Assembly: GCA_946902875.1 (NCBI GenBank)
Contig: OX336342.1
Span: 12,393,523-12,457,522, forward strand
Source: Nematopogon swammerdamellus
Taxonomy: Eukaryota; Arthropoda; Insecta; Lepidoptera; Adelidae
Direction of reading: 5' to 3'
Length of the DNA stretch: 64,000 nt
Shown here: positions 49,531 to 62,367 of the stretch, piece by piece
How positions within the stretch are numbered: position 1 is the stretch's first letter
Layout: the number at the start of each line of letters is the position of its first letter
The notes under the pieces: generated by a model
Database searches by the model: none
Seen by the model: only the letters and a program-made list of their open reading frames with translations
What the model was told of the DNA's origin: nothing
Position numbers and translations under genes: made by a program

Positions 49531-50330
49531 AAGCTAGTCCGACGAATCCCGACGCTGCTCAGAAGGAGTCCAACATTTCCCTGTGTTCCCCCGACGCCAT
49601 CCAGACGCAGTCCGACATCTACGTGAGCTCGGAAGCTAGTCCGACGAATCCCGAAGCTGCTCAGAAGGAGTCCAACATTGCCCTGCGTTCCCACGACGCC
49701 ATTCAGACGGAGTCCGACATCTAAGTGAGCTCGGAAGCTAGTCCGACGAATCCCGACGCTGCTAAGAAAGAGCCCGACACTGCCCTGGGGTTCCCCGACA
49801 CAAAACAGACGGAGCCCGACATCAGAGTAAGCCTCAAAGCTAGTCCGACGAATCCCGACGCTGCTCAGAAGGAGTCCGACACTGCCCTGCGTTCCCCCGA
49901 CGCCACCCAGACGCAGTCCGACATCTAAGCGGGCTCTGAAACCAGTCCGACGAATCCCGACGCTGCTCAGAAGGAGTCCGACACTGCCCTGCGTTCCCCC
50001 GACACCATCCAGACGCAGCCCGACATCTAAGCGAGTTCCGAAACCAGCCCGATGAATCCCGACGCGGCTCAGAAGGAGTCCGACACTGCCCCTGCGTTCC
50101 CCCGACGCCATCCAGACGCGGTCTGACATCTAAGCGAGCCTCGAAGCCAGTCCGACGAATCCCGACGCAGCTCGGAAGGAGCCCGACACTGCCCAACGTC
50201 CCCCGACGCCATCCCGATGGAGCCCGATACTGCCCTGCGTTCCCCGACGCCATCCAGACGGAGCCCGACACCTAAGCGAATTTCCGAAGTCAGCCAGACG
50301 GATCCAGACGCTACGCCAAACTAATCCTAT
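49531..50330. repeat. 102-bp minisatellite, about 7 copies
   Basis: The start AAGCTAGTCC or AAACCAGTCC recurs at 49531, 49633, 49735, 49837, 49939, 50041 and 50144. As 102 is divisible by three, frames run through: a 202-codon minus frame with VGLLLSSVGIRRT, and on plus SPTNPDAAQKESDTALRSPD units broken by stops at DI. A longer, rearranged unit closes the array. Confidence 0.93.
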
Positions 50331-50539
50331 CACGAAGCGCAAAATAAGATCTGAACTGACTGATAGATAACAGTAGACAACACCCGTCGCCGCCGCGTAA
50401 ACCAGCCTCGGGGAAACTTTTAAAAGTCCCAATCGTCTCTTATTTACCCTATTTCACCCCTTATGAAACTATCAAACCCAGAATATGAGTACCGCTGCGG
50501 TGACGGCGTGATATTGCATGTGCACAGTCGCACCCCCAC

Positions 50540-51715
50540 CCAACTACAGTCCACCCACTAACACCACGGGGTGAGAACGACTGTTGCGTACAGCGGCCCC
50601 ATTCGGAAATAGACCGAAGCGTTTGTTTGAGATCAGACACAAGTCTTCGCCTCTTCATCCACAACATCCCGTCTGACTGAAGGGTCACTGGTATAGGATC
50701 CATGTGCTGTACTGTCATCCGCATAACAATTTATGTTGCCGAGTGGCAGCATGTCATTGATATGCAGAAGAAACAGTGTTGGCGACAAGACAACACAGAT
50801 CCCTGCGGTACGCCGGCATTCACTGACAGGGCGTCCGAAGAGCAACCGTCCACTAGGACCTGAATGCTACGCCCATGTAGGAAGTCGGCGACCCAGTCGC
50901 AGAGGCCAGAAGGAAGTCCGTGCGACGGAAGCTAGCGAAGCTAGAAGCGATTTGTGCCAAACCCATTCGAATGCCTTGGCAATATCGAGACCAATTCACA
51001 CCGTTTCAGCACCAATGCAGGAATCATATCCGGCCCACTCGCCTTCCTGGTGTCTAGGGAGATAAGCTCCGCCCGCACAGTTCGTTGTCGGAACTGTACT
51101 TCCGGCATGGAGTTCTCACACCTAGTTATGGATGGGGGGATGGCACCCCATCGTCCAGGGTGGAGTTCTACGCAAAGAGAGCATTTACATTTGCGGAGTG
51201 GGCAAGTGAGCCCCCAGGACACTGTAGAGGTGGAAGGGAGGAGCGGTAGAAAATCGATACGACAGATTTGGCGAGAGACCAAAACTCACGGCTCCCAGTT
51301 GGGTGCTGGTTCAGCCTATCACCAACTCTGCCGATATGCTCGAATTTGGCCCTGACGATAGCCCTCTTGCAGGATCTGGAGAGGCGGTTGTATTCTTTCT
51401 TCAGTTCGGATACATTAGGATCGCGTCTGGTACGAGCGCACGACCATGCACGATAAGCTGCGCCATTAGCTGCGACAGCTTCACCACAGTCGCGGCTGTA
51501 CCAGGCCTGGCTTTTACCACCGAGGCGCACGAGGGCGCTGGGAATGAACATCTCCATTCCCCCCAGAACCACCTCGGCTACGGCATTGGCGCATTCTGCC
51601 GGAATGCGCCAATGCCGTAGCCAAGGTGTAGATCGAAGTCAGTTCTCCCGGAGCCCAGCCACTCCTCGTGATGGGCATTAAAATCCCCAAGCAGAACCAT
51701 ATCCGCGGATATATA
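50540..51715 (-). mobile_element. Inverted, decayed copy of the 45.2-kb LINE
   Basis: Minus-strand pieces match the plus-strand copy in order: VLLGDFNAHHEE (about 51690), MVLGGMEMFIPSALVRLGGK (51572 down), ELKKEYNRLSRSCKRAIVRA, MPEVQFRQRTVRAELISLDT (about 51108), PTLFLLHINDMLPLGNINCY and ADDSTAHGSY (about 50720). Parts are deleted. Confidence 0.85.
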
Positions 51716-51719
51716 TATA

Positions 51720-52030
51720 TAGGGAAACTACATGCACTTCATCTGCCGCTCTACTCAAGTGCTCGAACAATCGAGCTGTCCCCGCGTCGTCTGAGTGCGA
51801 CCTGTAGATACTTACAGGCGGACACACGCGACTCCGTCCCCAAGTGAACCGATTGTGATGATTCTTTTTTTATTTGAAAGCTGGTGCTTTCCGCGTGGTC
51901 CCATTTCAATTTCATCAAGATCGGATTGGAAAGCGAGGCGGATTCGCGAAGCCAAAAGCCGAGCGATTCCGCCGAGTACATTAATAGCAAAAAATTACTA
52001 AAAAAACTGAAATAAAAAACTATTAAAAAA
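51720..52030. other. Spacer, no gene seen
   Basis: AT-rich; includes short TATA runs near 51709-51720. Nothing recognisable. Confidence 0.35.
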
Positions 52031-52035
52031 AATAT

Positions 52036-52173
52036 AAAAACCGCCTTCAAAAATGTATGAAATAAAAAAAATCGAACCCTAGAGTTGAAGGCGGTGCAAG
52101 CAAAAATAACCGACCGCCTTCAACTCTAGGGTTCGATTTTTTTTTATTTCATACATTTTTGAAGGCGGTTTTT
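52036..52173. repeat. Near-perfect 138-bp hairpin
   Basis: Arms of ~60 bp (AAAACCGCCTTCAAAAATGT... and complement) around a 17-base loop. Each arm starts CCGCCTTCAA and ends TTGAAGGCGG, so the arm is itself bounded by an inverted pair. Confidence 0.92.
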
Positions 52174-52334
52174 AGTTTTTTAAATCGTTTTTTTACAAAA
52201 ATGTATACACTTTATTTACATACAGACTGTACGTGCATGAAATATGTTTAATAAGTTGTTTCGACATACTGTCATACAAATTAAATTACAGAACGAAAGT
52301 TAAATTTTAAAAGTTCCTAATACTATATAGATAG

Positions 52335-52570
52335 GCCCTACATTTTCGTTCCATAGGCGGCAGGACGGCGCGGCGGAGTGGCGTTGTAGTGGGACGACAG
52401 AGGTGGCGGGCGGAATAGCGAGCCGCGAGCATCGACGACGCTCGCGTGTCGTCTCGTCGGTCGCGGTGCGGGACGATGAGCTGCTGGCGCGCGGGCGGGC
52501 GGGCTTATTCTTCCCCACTCCCCGCAGCCCTCCCGCACCCCGAGTTCAGTGTAGTGCGAGCGCGTGCTTT
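52335..52570. promoter_or_regulatory. CpG-rich island with initiator-like site
   Basis: Dense CpG (GGCGCGCGGGCGGGCGGGC near 52487). AGTTCAGTGTAG near 52543 fits an arthropod initiator on plus. No convincing coding exon; which transcript it serves is unknown. Confidence 0.35.
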
Positions 52571-52714
52571 TTAAACGTTGTTTTATTATATTGCGATACT
52601 CGAAACTACTCGAAAGTTCATGTTTAATGGAGAAATTTTATTGGATAATATACAATTATATTATATTTTGATGTTCTGTGTCTAATAAGTTAATAAAAAC
52701 AGACGAAGCAATTT

Positions 52715-53390
52715 TTCACAGTGCTTGGGTTATTGCCAAAAATATGTAAAGGTGTGATCGATAAGGAAAATTTCCTAGATAATTATGAAAAGCGATATAT
52801 TTAAAGAAATTAGGAGATGAAAAAAAATAAAAATTGACAGAGTAATTTTTATAGGTATTTTCAAATTTCTGCCTGTTCGAAATCGAAATTTTCCTAGATA
52901 ATGTTATATATATACTCTTATTAATATATAATATCATATTCCGAAAGAATTTTGGACAGAGCAATTTTTCACAGCGAATTATTGCCGAAAATCTGTAAAG
53001 GTGTGATCGATAAGGAAAATTTCCTAGATACTTGTCTAAAGCGATATATATAAATAAATTAAGACATATAATAAAATAAAAATTGACAGAGCAATTTTTC
53101 TGAAGAAGTTGTGATACAAAATAGGTATTTTCAAATTTCTGCCTATTCGAAATCGAAATTTTCATAGATAATGTTATATATATACTCTTATTAATATATA
53201 ATATCATATACGGAAGGAACTTCGGACGGAGCAATTTTTCACCAGCAGTTATAAGCGATTTTCATCTTTAGGTATAAATACCTAACTTCCAAACATAAAA
53301 AATCCTAGATAATTTGTCAAACGTGTATTTTAAACCCTACTTTATCACACTGCAAAGATTCAGCGACAGAGGAATTACGTCGAGTGGAAA
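52715..53390 (-). repeat. Inverted copies of the 43.7-kb AT-rich repeat
   Basis: GAAATTTTCCTAGATAATGT, AAGAAGTTGTGATACAAAAT and CGGAGCAATTTTTCACCAGC are reverse complements of 43690-44330. Two to three tandem sub-units. Confidence 0.82.
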
Positions 53391-53589
53391 TGCTTTATTG
53401 ATTGGAGTATTATGCAATTCAAAATATCTAATTGATACAATTTCAAATTAATGTTCCTAATGTCGGCCAGCGCGGATCGAGACAAATCTGAGTTAAGATG
53501 CCCAAAACTCACGCACGGCATGCGTTCATGAGAATCGACCCTGACTGAGCAGGAATACTTCTCGAGACGGTCGGTCCGCACCGCGCAGC

Positions 53590-53990
53590 GCGGTGCGGCC
53601 ACGTGTGACGTGACCTACCTCCATTCTATACAATGGCCTATTCATCGAGATAACCTTGCGGCTCGCAGTCCATTCAGTCAGTCAATCTGAAACCTGCAGC
53701 GCTCGCGGCGCGGCGCGGAGGCGCGGCGGCCGCGATCTTCCACATCTCACCTGCTCACCGTGCTCAGCTCACCGCACCCACGAATGAACCGTGCGACGCG
53801 TCGCGTCGTCGCGTCGCCTCCGGACCGGACATCCATCGGACGACCTCAGTGCGCTTTACAATACAATTCACATGCGTACGTTTCCAAATGGGAGAAAGTG
53901 AAAGTCGGCGGTGGGGGCGCTGGCTTCCGCACGTTGCGCATCGCGTCGTCGTCGCGATGTGCGAAATAATTAAATTCTATTTCGCTTAAC
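53590..53990 (+). promoter_or_regulatory. CpG island with E-box, CRE-like site and initiator
   Basis: CACGTG (53602) and TGACGTGA (53610) precede CCATTCAGTCAGTC (53666), an arthropod-initiator-like repeat, followed by CGCGGCGCGGCGCGGAGGCG. A 62-codon plus frame starts at 53784 with no known domain. It could be the start of a gene running out of the window, or of a 5' exon; no product can be assigned. Confidence 0.4.
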
Positions 53991-55813
53991 TGTTATCGAA
54001 CTGGGGCGATTCCGCTCGACGACGATCACATAACAGCTGAGAAGATTTGAGACTGTTGGGTCCCGCCCGAAATAAACTCTAATGAATAAGCAAAGCCGCT
54101 GACGCCGCACTTTATCACCAAAATCGTATTGATAAAACCTAAGTGCGTAAGCCGGAGACGATTGGAATTATTAGTGTAATTTGAAAACTCCGATTGCTCC
54201 ATCGAGGACGCGCACGCAACGATAGGTGGCAACAGTTTACACTCTGAAACATTAATTTACTAACTTCTGATATGTACCTAGAAGGTAATAATAAATCAGA
54301 CATTAATTTACGTAGGTAGGCTAGATTTACATCTCTCCACTGAGCTATATGTGTGTAATCATATGCCCCAGTGGCTTTCTCCCCCACCAGTCAAGAGTTC
54401 TCAAAGAACAAGTAACTTAAATAAAACCTGAGACATGGAACTGAGTGAGACATCACGCCAAGTCGCGTCGTCTCGCTTAATGTTTGCAGGTTCAAGGTTT
54501 AATTCATGCGTAGGTACAGCTTGCCGCCTTAAATGCCGCAGGCCAGGCCAGGCACCGACAACCGTCAGAATGGGAGGCTCTATCGTCTCGCCTAGAGTAT
54601 ATTTTCTTACCGCAGGGAAGCAGAACCGGATCAGGGAACAAATAATACCAGATCATCAAGAAATATTATACGCAAATCCGCACAGCCGTCACGGTTAGTG
54701 TATGATATGATGATGACCTACACCGGTGCGGTGTGAAGTATGAACCTGCACGGGCATTTATCCATGTGCACGGGTATTGACAACAAAACAACAATATTTA
54801 TATCAATTTAAATATGACTACAACGGCATTAAATGTCCGTCGCGGACATGGTGCATGGGGCGATGCGATTTCTGCAGCTAACTTTCGATTCAGCCTCGCA
54901 ACCCTTCAATACAATTAATCTCGCTTGAAAGTTGTTCTAACGAACAAAATGCCAGCACCTCGAATGTCTGTTAATGTTAGCAAACCGTTTTTTTATTAAC
55001 ATAATCACTTCCTCTCACAAAATTGTTGCTTTTAGGGTCCCCACCCTAACATCGTAGACGTAATGCCACCCAACACACCCAAATCCCCTGTTTCGAGGAA
55101 AGCCCGCATGCATGGTGCTCAAAATTAACTGTGTGTGGGGTTTGAGGAATAGGGATCCACGAAAAATACAATGGGCTTGCCACAATTAGGTAGAGATTGG
55201 CTGTAGGTAGCGAGCGACGACGCGACGGAATGAGATATATATTTTATTACAATTCTGCTTAGGTTCATGGTGACGCCGGAACAATCAATAGGTACCCAAT
55301 TAATACCTACCTATAGTGTTTCCTAAACGAAGAAGTAGACAATAAATATACTCAGGCGCATGTCCTCTACCTCTCTACTCTACCTCTATCCAGATAATCG
55401 ATTCAATGTGATTGGTCGTCGTTGGCGCGAGAATCCGGCGCAAATAATACAATGCTACAAAACCCGAGTTTGGAAATTGATTTGTTGATAGCTCAAACAA
55501 ACGCTACTTTTTTCACTCAAACAACATCCGCTCCAAAAACAAGGTTGAGATCAAAACGAATTTTAGCGATGTCATCCATCACATCTTGCTAATTCTAAGT
55601 CCACAGAATACCTTAGTTGCTGCCCAGAGATTTCAACGTTGACGGAAAAAATAATTTTATGATCGAAGATATTTTATTTATGATATATTTTTATGATCGT
55701 AGGATTTCAAGCATTTTATAAGTTTGTAAAAGTGATTTATACTTTCTCTAACTTTTAATTCATACTCCAATTTCTTATATACTCGTATATATTCTGTGTG
55801 ATTCCACTAGATT
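53991..55813. other. Unassigned DNA
   Basis: No recognisable gene. The 87-codon frame at 54435-54698 has an ATG but no domain; its 3' end (CAGCCGTCACGGTTAGTG) looks repeat-like. The rest is AT-rich with no strong signal. Confidence 0.35.
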
Positions 55814-56440
55814 TTTAACCGATTTAAAAAAAGGAGTTTATCAATTCGACCCATACTTATATTTAATATCGTTGGAATTTCACAATATTCGTATATATGT
55901 TGTCTATGTGGGCTTCTAAACAGGTGTGCCAAATTTCATAAGTGTATGTATGTATTTATGTTGGTCCACGAATTTCTCGGAATCTAGAAATCGTATTGTC
56001 ATAATTATTGTTATTGGATTATTGGATATTTTTGAATATCATATCTTCACAACTCTCCGAGATATAAGGGGATCGCACTTTTTCGTGAAATCGGAGCCTA
56101 CACTGGAGCGAACGAAAAGACATGTCAAAACGCGTCGTCTCGGTTTAACTACGCAGAACTTGTGTGATATAACTAAAAAGAGTGAAATAAAAAACTGTTT
56201 TAAAAAACATTGAACCGACTTGAAAAAAACAACTAGAACTTAAAAGCGAGCTTAAAAGTGTTAATTAAATATTTTGATTCATATTCGGACCCTTGAGTGA
56301 AAGTCGGTATAAAAGCACACCTGAAAATTTATAAATGGACCCCTTTTGTGCTTTGTGCCGCTTCAACTGAAGGGTCCGAATATGAATCAAAATATTATTT
56401 AATTTAAGTTCTAGTATTGTATTGGTTATAGGTTTTTGGG
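55814..56440 (+). mobile_element. CCGACTT-family element with terminal hairpin
   Basis: TTTTAACCGATTT, CTATGTGGGCTTCTAAACAG and AAAAAGAGTGAAATAAAAAA parallel 10975-13385 without the LINE. The right part (56200-56430) folds with ATTTTGATTCATATTCGGAC arms around the shared CGGTATAAAAGCACACC core. Confidence 0.75.
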
Positions 56441-56649
56441 GCTTTCGCAGTGACCTTCTGCTGACTACGCGCGAGTGGCATCGAAGCCGCCACTGCTGCT
56501 GGCGCGTTCCGCAGTTTCTCGACTGCTGCAGCTGTCTGTGTGGTGAAGAAATCAGCGAATAAGTCGCGAATGTCCATCGAACAGCCTCTATGCTCGACAT
56601 CGACCCCGGCGCCCGCCGCCGCCGCGCCGGTGCAATGTTGCCGCCATAA

Positions 56650-56930
56650 TATTCTGTGAAAATTTCAACCGCCTACCTATCGCGGTTCAAAAGATAGCCC
56701 TCGACAGACATGTAGACAGACAGACAGACAGACACAGACACGGCGGAGGCGGCGCGTAGGCTTAGTAATAGAATAAAATAATAAAAACGGTAATACCTAC
56801 ATACAAGCGTCAAACTTGGTATGATTATAGTGCAATCGCTAAAGTAAAACCAAAATACAGAAAACGGGCTAATTACGTGGTGGTACGGAACCCTCGGTCC
56901 GACTCTCACTTGGCCGGTTTTTTTAATCTA
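56650..56930. repeat. Rearranged 'CGGCCAAGTGCGAGTC...GGTTCCGTA' copy
   Basis: GAAAATTTCAACCGCC and a GACAGACAGACAGACAG run, then TACGGAACCCTCGG and CTCTCACTTGGCCGG at the right. Confidence 0.65.
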
Positions 56931-56999
56931 ACTAAACCAATTTCGTTACGTACAATTTCCAAGTGAATTTGTAAAAGCTAAAGTGATCCTATCACCGAT

Positions 57000-57248
57000 C
57001 GGATGGCGCCACGGTGCGGCGAGCTTGCGGCGCGTGACGGCGCGGCGGAGGCGGCGGCGGCGGCGCGCGGCTCGTGAAGCCTAGTGTTGCGACGAGACGG
57101 GGGAGGCGGACGCGGAGAGAAGAGCGGCTATTTATACTCCAGAGATTTAACCTGATAGGGTTTGCCTCGGCGCAGGGCGATATCACTTGGCCCAGATACG
57201 GACCGAGCGAGCGCAGTGAGCCGCCCCGGCACCCTCACACGTCAGTGT
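57000..57248 (-). promoter_or_regulatory. CpG island with TATA box on minus
   Basis: On the minus strand GAGTATAAATAGCCGC (57141-57126) is a strong TATA box facing a GC-rich stretch with GGCGGCGGCGG-type runs down to 57000. On plus the same site reads CTATTTATACTCC. The MITE at 57249 begins right beside the island. No linked coding exon is identified; it might serve PI4KB 18 kb away, but nothing shows this. Confidence 0.4.
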
Positions 57249-57708
57249 CCGTGTGCGTAGGTCTTTCAAAATTAGTTCATAGTACGCTAAGGGGGGGTTC
57301 TATATCGGAAATAGATCACTTTCGAAGAACAAAGAATTTTTTTTTCAAAAATTTTTTTTTTTTAAATGTAAAAAAAAACAAAATTTCTTAATCGTTTCAT
57401 TTTCATGCCAGGAACAAAAAAGTCTTCAAACACATAGATCTTTCTTTCGGAAATTGTGAAAAACCACAATTTTAGTTTTATTAGTATGGAATAGAAAGAA
57501 TTTGATTTTTTTTACCAACTTACGCGTGTTAGATCATGAAGACTTTTTTGTTACTGTTATAAAACTGAATCGATTAGGCTATAAAAATCAACCACCTATT
57601 TTTTTATGTAAAAAAAGCCCAAGGTCCAAATTTTTTTATATAGGTTTTACTCCCTATATGATACAGAACACCCCCTTAGCGTACTCTGAACTAATTTTGA
57701 AAGACCTT
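57249..57708. mobile_element. Complete AGTACGCTAAGGGGGG MITE
   Basis: GGTCTTTCAAAATTAGTTC starts the left end and GAACTAATTTTGAAAGACC closes the right; ~45-bp inverted ends. Relatives at 36520-37225. Non-coding. Confidence 0.85.
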
Positions 57709-60700
57709 ATATATATAATATTGATATAACTTATTTATTATAATAAAATAACACAGGCCGGCCGAGCAAACTTGGCGCCGAGACGCATCGGACGGATTTC
57801 CTTCGGGTATTCCTTAGCCCTGACCTGGCCTGGCCAGAACGACATGCATTGAATAAAACAGTAAATGTTTTTATTATTATTTCAATTCAATAAGATAATA
57901 ATATGTCGTGTACTCGTTGTTTTATAGTTGGTTATAGCGATATCACTGCGACCGAGGCTGTGTTCAGTTGATGACTCACCGCAACCCACAACATTCGAAG
58001 ATACGTATAACCAGGCAATTATGTATAATAAATAAGTCAACGTTGCATTGTTCAAGATAACAAATAGCCTGTTCCGCTGATGTGATGACTGTTTGATGAT
58101 TCAGAGTCACTCCTTCGTGCGCCTTAGAGCAAGAAACCGCGTCGAGGGGTGGTCGGCGTGCGGCGGACGGCTAGGGGAAGAAGGCCGCCGATCGCTGTAC
58201 TGTCTGTGGTGCGCCCCGTGCGCCTACTATACTACATACTTTACATAGTTACTGACGTCACAGATTACTTAATAGTTACTTCGTAACAACAAATCACTCC
58301 ATGGAAAATCTTCAATACCTACCCCCCTTTAATAGTCTATTCTTTCACTTCGTCGCCGATCGATCGCTGCGTGCGAAAATGTACCTAAACCATCGAACCT
58401 AAGGCTAAGATTACTTAATCTGACGTCTCGGAGCAGTTCCAAATACATCTGAGTGACTCAGACAGAACAGTTCTAATGAAAATAATTCCAACTAGGGAAA
58501 CTGTGATTATTCTACGAATTCTAAAAATTCTACGAATGTTTCACATTTTCTATCGGCATCAAACTGCCAGTGCCACCGGCTAGATGTTACCTCCCGTGTC
58601 CAGTATCCGCTGGCCAGGAGTGAGTCCATCGGCAAGTCAACGATCCAAGACACGAGGTACGGAGGCGGGCTCGAGGCTAGGCGAGGGTGTCCTCACAATG
58701 AACGGAAGTCGTCCATCATACCCGCTCTCCCACTCTCCTTCTGCGAATCCGCTCGTTCGTGACGCGTTGATTCCACGCTTAGCTAAACAATACACGCTGT
58801 AAACTCCCGCAACGGCAAACGCCAACATACACTGGAGGACAGCGACGATTGTTAACGGCGGCGAAGACAAATCGACGTCGCTTTGCCTGCATAATGTTAC
58901 CTTCCCTATCCTTGTTTCCTCTTACATCATCAGCCCCGGTCGCTTCGTCGCATTACATTTCAGGGGTGTTGAGTGTCGAGGACGATTAACGATAGCTATT
59001 TAGACGTATTATTGTACATATTGTTTTGTATAATGCAGGCTTTTATGTTCATGAAGATATGTAGATTTATATATCTACCATCATTCAACTAAATTAAAGA
59101 TAGTGAAAGTTCGTAATGATTTTTTACCCGGAGCGAAGCAAGAAAGAAGGAGTGTTATTAGAATGTGGGAGCGACAGTCGTCTTCGATGTGTATTGATAC
59201 GACTACCTACTACAAATGTTGACTACAGTTGGAATAATTCCCAACTTGGTGGATTTCAGCTCAATCGAATGCCTGTGTCACCACGGCTCTACGGTAGTAC
59301 CGGTACAGATCTACAGATCACGACATTGGCGCAAATACGTCGTCGTCGTCGTCGATTGTTTGAGCCTTTGATTGGATTAGCGGCAAGCCTGACAATGTTG
59401 TCTGGCCGGGCACAGTAATCAGTTTACTACACCCGCTACACTGTGAACCACCGAGTGACCTTGATATTTGGATTGGACTCGCACAGGCGGGCAAAAAAAG
59501 ACGCAAGGCAGTTTTTTCGTCGTAGCTACGACGACGTCTTGTGGAAGTTCGTCCATCCAATCACAAAATTGTATGTATGTTATGTATGTACATAATATAT
59601 AGATGGATGGATGGACCGGTGTTGGTGGTGGTAATCCGTATTGCCCTTGAGACAGTACAACGCCCTAAGCGAAATTTGAGAAGAGAATGTTGCATAATGC
59701 AAAACAGCCTCGCCTCTTTCTCTAATATCAGTAACATATTTATTATCCACCACACGAGCGGTTGACTGGATTGAGCATCACGACATGAATGCGGCACAGT
59801 TTCTCTTCACGAGGAATATCTGTCGGGCTGACAAGTCGTGGCATTCTAGCTGCTGGTAGCTGAGCGAGCGGCAGACCCGAGTGTATCGTTGACACGTCGC
59901 TCGGCTTCCTGCATTCGAGGCTGTCGAGAGCGTGTCGATGTCGAGAGCGAAAGCTCTGACCGACCTCGCCAGTCACCGCCTCCGCCTCCTCGCCCCGCCG
60001 CTGCCAACCACTTGCTTAGTCCGTACCTACGATTCGTCTATTCACTGTATTAATTTTAGAACATTACCGAAATATTTAGCGAGTTCCAGGGAAGCAACGG
60101 TGCACACACTACCAAAATTAAATATTTCTCTGAATCGTTTAAAGGTAAACGTAATATGTAGAACACTTAAATAGCAGAGAAAGTGAGTATATATCCCGAA
60201 ATAAAATAGGAAGCTAAAGTCGAGCAGAATGTTACAGTTTCCACAGCACAGTCCTGCGGTCCGGCCCTGCTGCGTGCACTCTATAAACGGTTTCCAAATT
60301 AGACAATAATATTAACACAACGGAGGTCAAACTTAGAATTGAGACATAGGTAGAATGCCGAGATGTTTAATAGAACAAACCAAATTACGCTATAAGATGT
60401 CGGAACATTCCGATCTGAATTCATGAAAAATTCAAGTTGTAGAAATAAAATAAAAAATTCTACTGAATTGAATAGTGTACATATTATTTATTATACATAT
60501 ATTGTATGTACAATATTGAAGAATGTAGGCAGTAGATAAAACACAATAGCATACATTACTTGTTTACTTTATTTTATTGTTTTGGTAGTACCTATTAAGT
60601 TTTATAAGTCATTCTTCTACTCTGTTTGCTACCCTTATATATATTAGTCGTCTGGTTCCAGTATGCCACCGCTGACGGTTATGATATGACGTAACAGCTA

Positions 60701-61160
60701 TCGGTACCGTCGACAAAAAAGTCGGATAGACGAATACTCCCGCCACCAGGTGTTAAACTGAACTGTCGTTACTTCGTATTTCAGGCATAGAATTAATATG
60801 TACTACCATGTAATAATAATTCTACGTAATTAAGTGACATGACTAGTGAAGCTAGCGCACACGTCATAGTCATATTACTATTCCTTTTTTTACTCGTATT
60901 GGCATTTGAACACAACAAATGTTAGTAATAAAACAAATAACACAAAAAAAACAAAATTCGTACACGCGCGAGGGGTAGGTACCTCAATTACACATATAAT
61001 ACGGGCGTGGCTACGCGGTATTATATTCTTTGGCTACGCGACAGCGATACTAACGCTACTGAGCTAGGCGTCAGCGGGTGTGGCGTGAGGCGCGATGTGC
61101 GGAAGCGCGGGCTGAGGTAGCGGCAAACCAGCAATAGACAAGTAATAAGTGTTCATATTA
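57709..61160. other. 3.4 kb without recognised gene
   Basis: Mostly unique-looking sequence with small frames (for example 59116-59418, and 59938-60174 with an internal ATG) that lack domains. Microsatellites at 59337 (CGT)n and 59569-59620 (TGTA, GATG). A hydrophobic minus frame near 58640-58870 (LQCMLAFAVAGVYSVYCLAK) has a non-ATG start and no match I know. Confidence 0.35.
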
Positions 61161-61164
61161 TTTA

Positions 61165-61262
61165 AGTGAGGTTAACTGGCAGATATTTCCTTAGGTAATA
61201 AATAAGTCCGCCTTTTGTACAATTCTGTATGTGCAGCAATAAAGTATATTCTATTCTATACA
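61165..61262 (+). mobile_element. Short LINE 3' end
   Basis: AATAAGTCCGCCTTTTGTAC and GCAATAAAGTATATTCTATT parallel the 3' UTR of the LINE at 12895-12995. Confidence 0.6.
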
Positions 61263-61264
61263 TA

Positions 61265-61550
61265 AGATGAAGTGCAACTGTAATGTTAGTAATAGAAAAA
61301 GTCATTTTTTTCTTTTTCACAATATGGCATCTAGTTGTCACCATATTGAATTTTGATTACTGTCATGTCTTTAGTGACACTCGCAAGATTAAGACAAATC
61401 GATTGACGTAAGAATCATCCAAATCGGCCTACACGTTTGGTCTCTAGAGTGCCACAAAGGAACAAACATACATACATACATACATAGGCTGATAAACACA
61501 TTACCCTCCTTTGCGTCGCGCAGTCGGGTAAAAGGTAAGACTTTTTTTTC
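61265..61550 (+). mobile_element. Retroelement 3' end with (CATA)n
   Basis: GGAACAAACATACATACATA, then GCTGATAAACACATTACCCT and GTCGGGTAAAAG; the arrangement is common at lepidopteran LINE ends. Confidence 0.55.
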
Positions 61551-62074
61551 AACTTATACATATCATGTTCACAAATGTACATATATTTTCATTTAGTAGT
61601 TAATGCAAATAGGAGTATGTAGGTTAGGCAGGGGAAGTAAAACGCCATGATTTTTTTGGTGAACTTTCACTAAAATCGGTCACTCACTCCACTCACGAGC
61701 CGTCACTGCTTGTAGGGACGGTTTCATTTGGAAGTATATTCAAGAAAATGTGACCTCGAATGCAGCCCTGAATTCCGAACGCAATACCGAGCGCAAAGTG
61801 TCTAATCAACGCAGATCTGTCGACCTAAATCTCCAAGCATAATACCATTAAGTTCCGCCACAGTTCTCACAGCACTTCTATCCAATCGCTCGCAACTCGG
61901 TCGGTTACTCCTATCTCGTCTAAACTCGTGTCGACGAGACAACGTCATTCCAACAGCCAGCGTGAATTAAGGCCGTGACAAACGCCAACGACCTTGAGCA
62001 TTCGGGAATTCTACATAATGTACCATGCGACTGCTAATTTCGCTTCGCACGTTCAAGTCACATTTAGCGTAGTT

Positions 62075-62150
62075 TGTCGCTATCAGCCTAAAGAGTTGAT
62101 GGTTCGGGGTTCGAATCCCACTTTCGTATGTTTTTTTTTTTTGCTTTTTT
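62075..62150 (+). mobile_element. tRNA-like SINE segment
   Basis: A box-B match GGTTCGAATCC near 62110, followed by a T-run, like the 3541-3640 segment. No clear box A. Confidence 0.35.
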
Positions 62151-62367
62151 ATTATTTTAATTATTAAAATGATTGTGGCTTATGTAACTGATGCGTGATT
62201 CTAATTTTTTATTTTTTATTATTTTACCTAAATAACATTTTATTGTAATTTCTTCCAAATTATTTTAGTTCATGTACTTACCACTTTTTATAAACCTCTA
62301 AATAGACTATCGATGAAAACTAAAATAAAAATAGGTAGGTAGGTAATAGGTAGATAGGCATTTAGGT

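Noticed and set aside
49521..50129. 202-codon minus-strand frame
   Set aside because: It is the 102-bp minisatellite read in one frame; kept only as a finding about the repeat.
56265..56600. 111-codon minus-strand frame
   Set aside because: Runs across the hairpin of the CCGACTT element and into flanking GC-rich DNA; no domain.
58637..58870. Hydrophobic minus-strand frame as a signal-peptide protein
   Set aside because: Starts at TTG, not ATG, ends in a stop without splice context and has no recognised relative.
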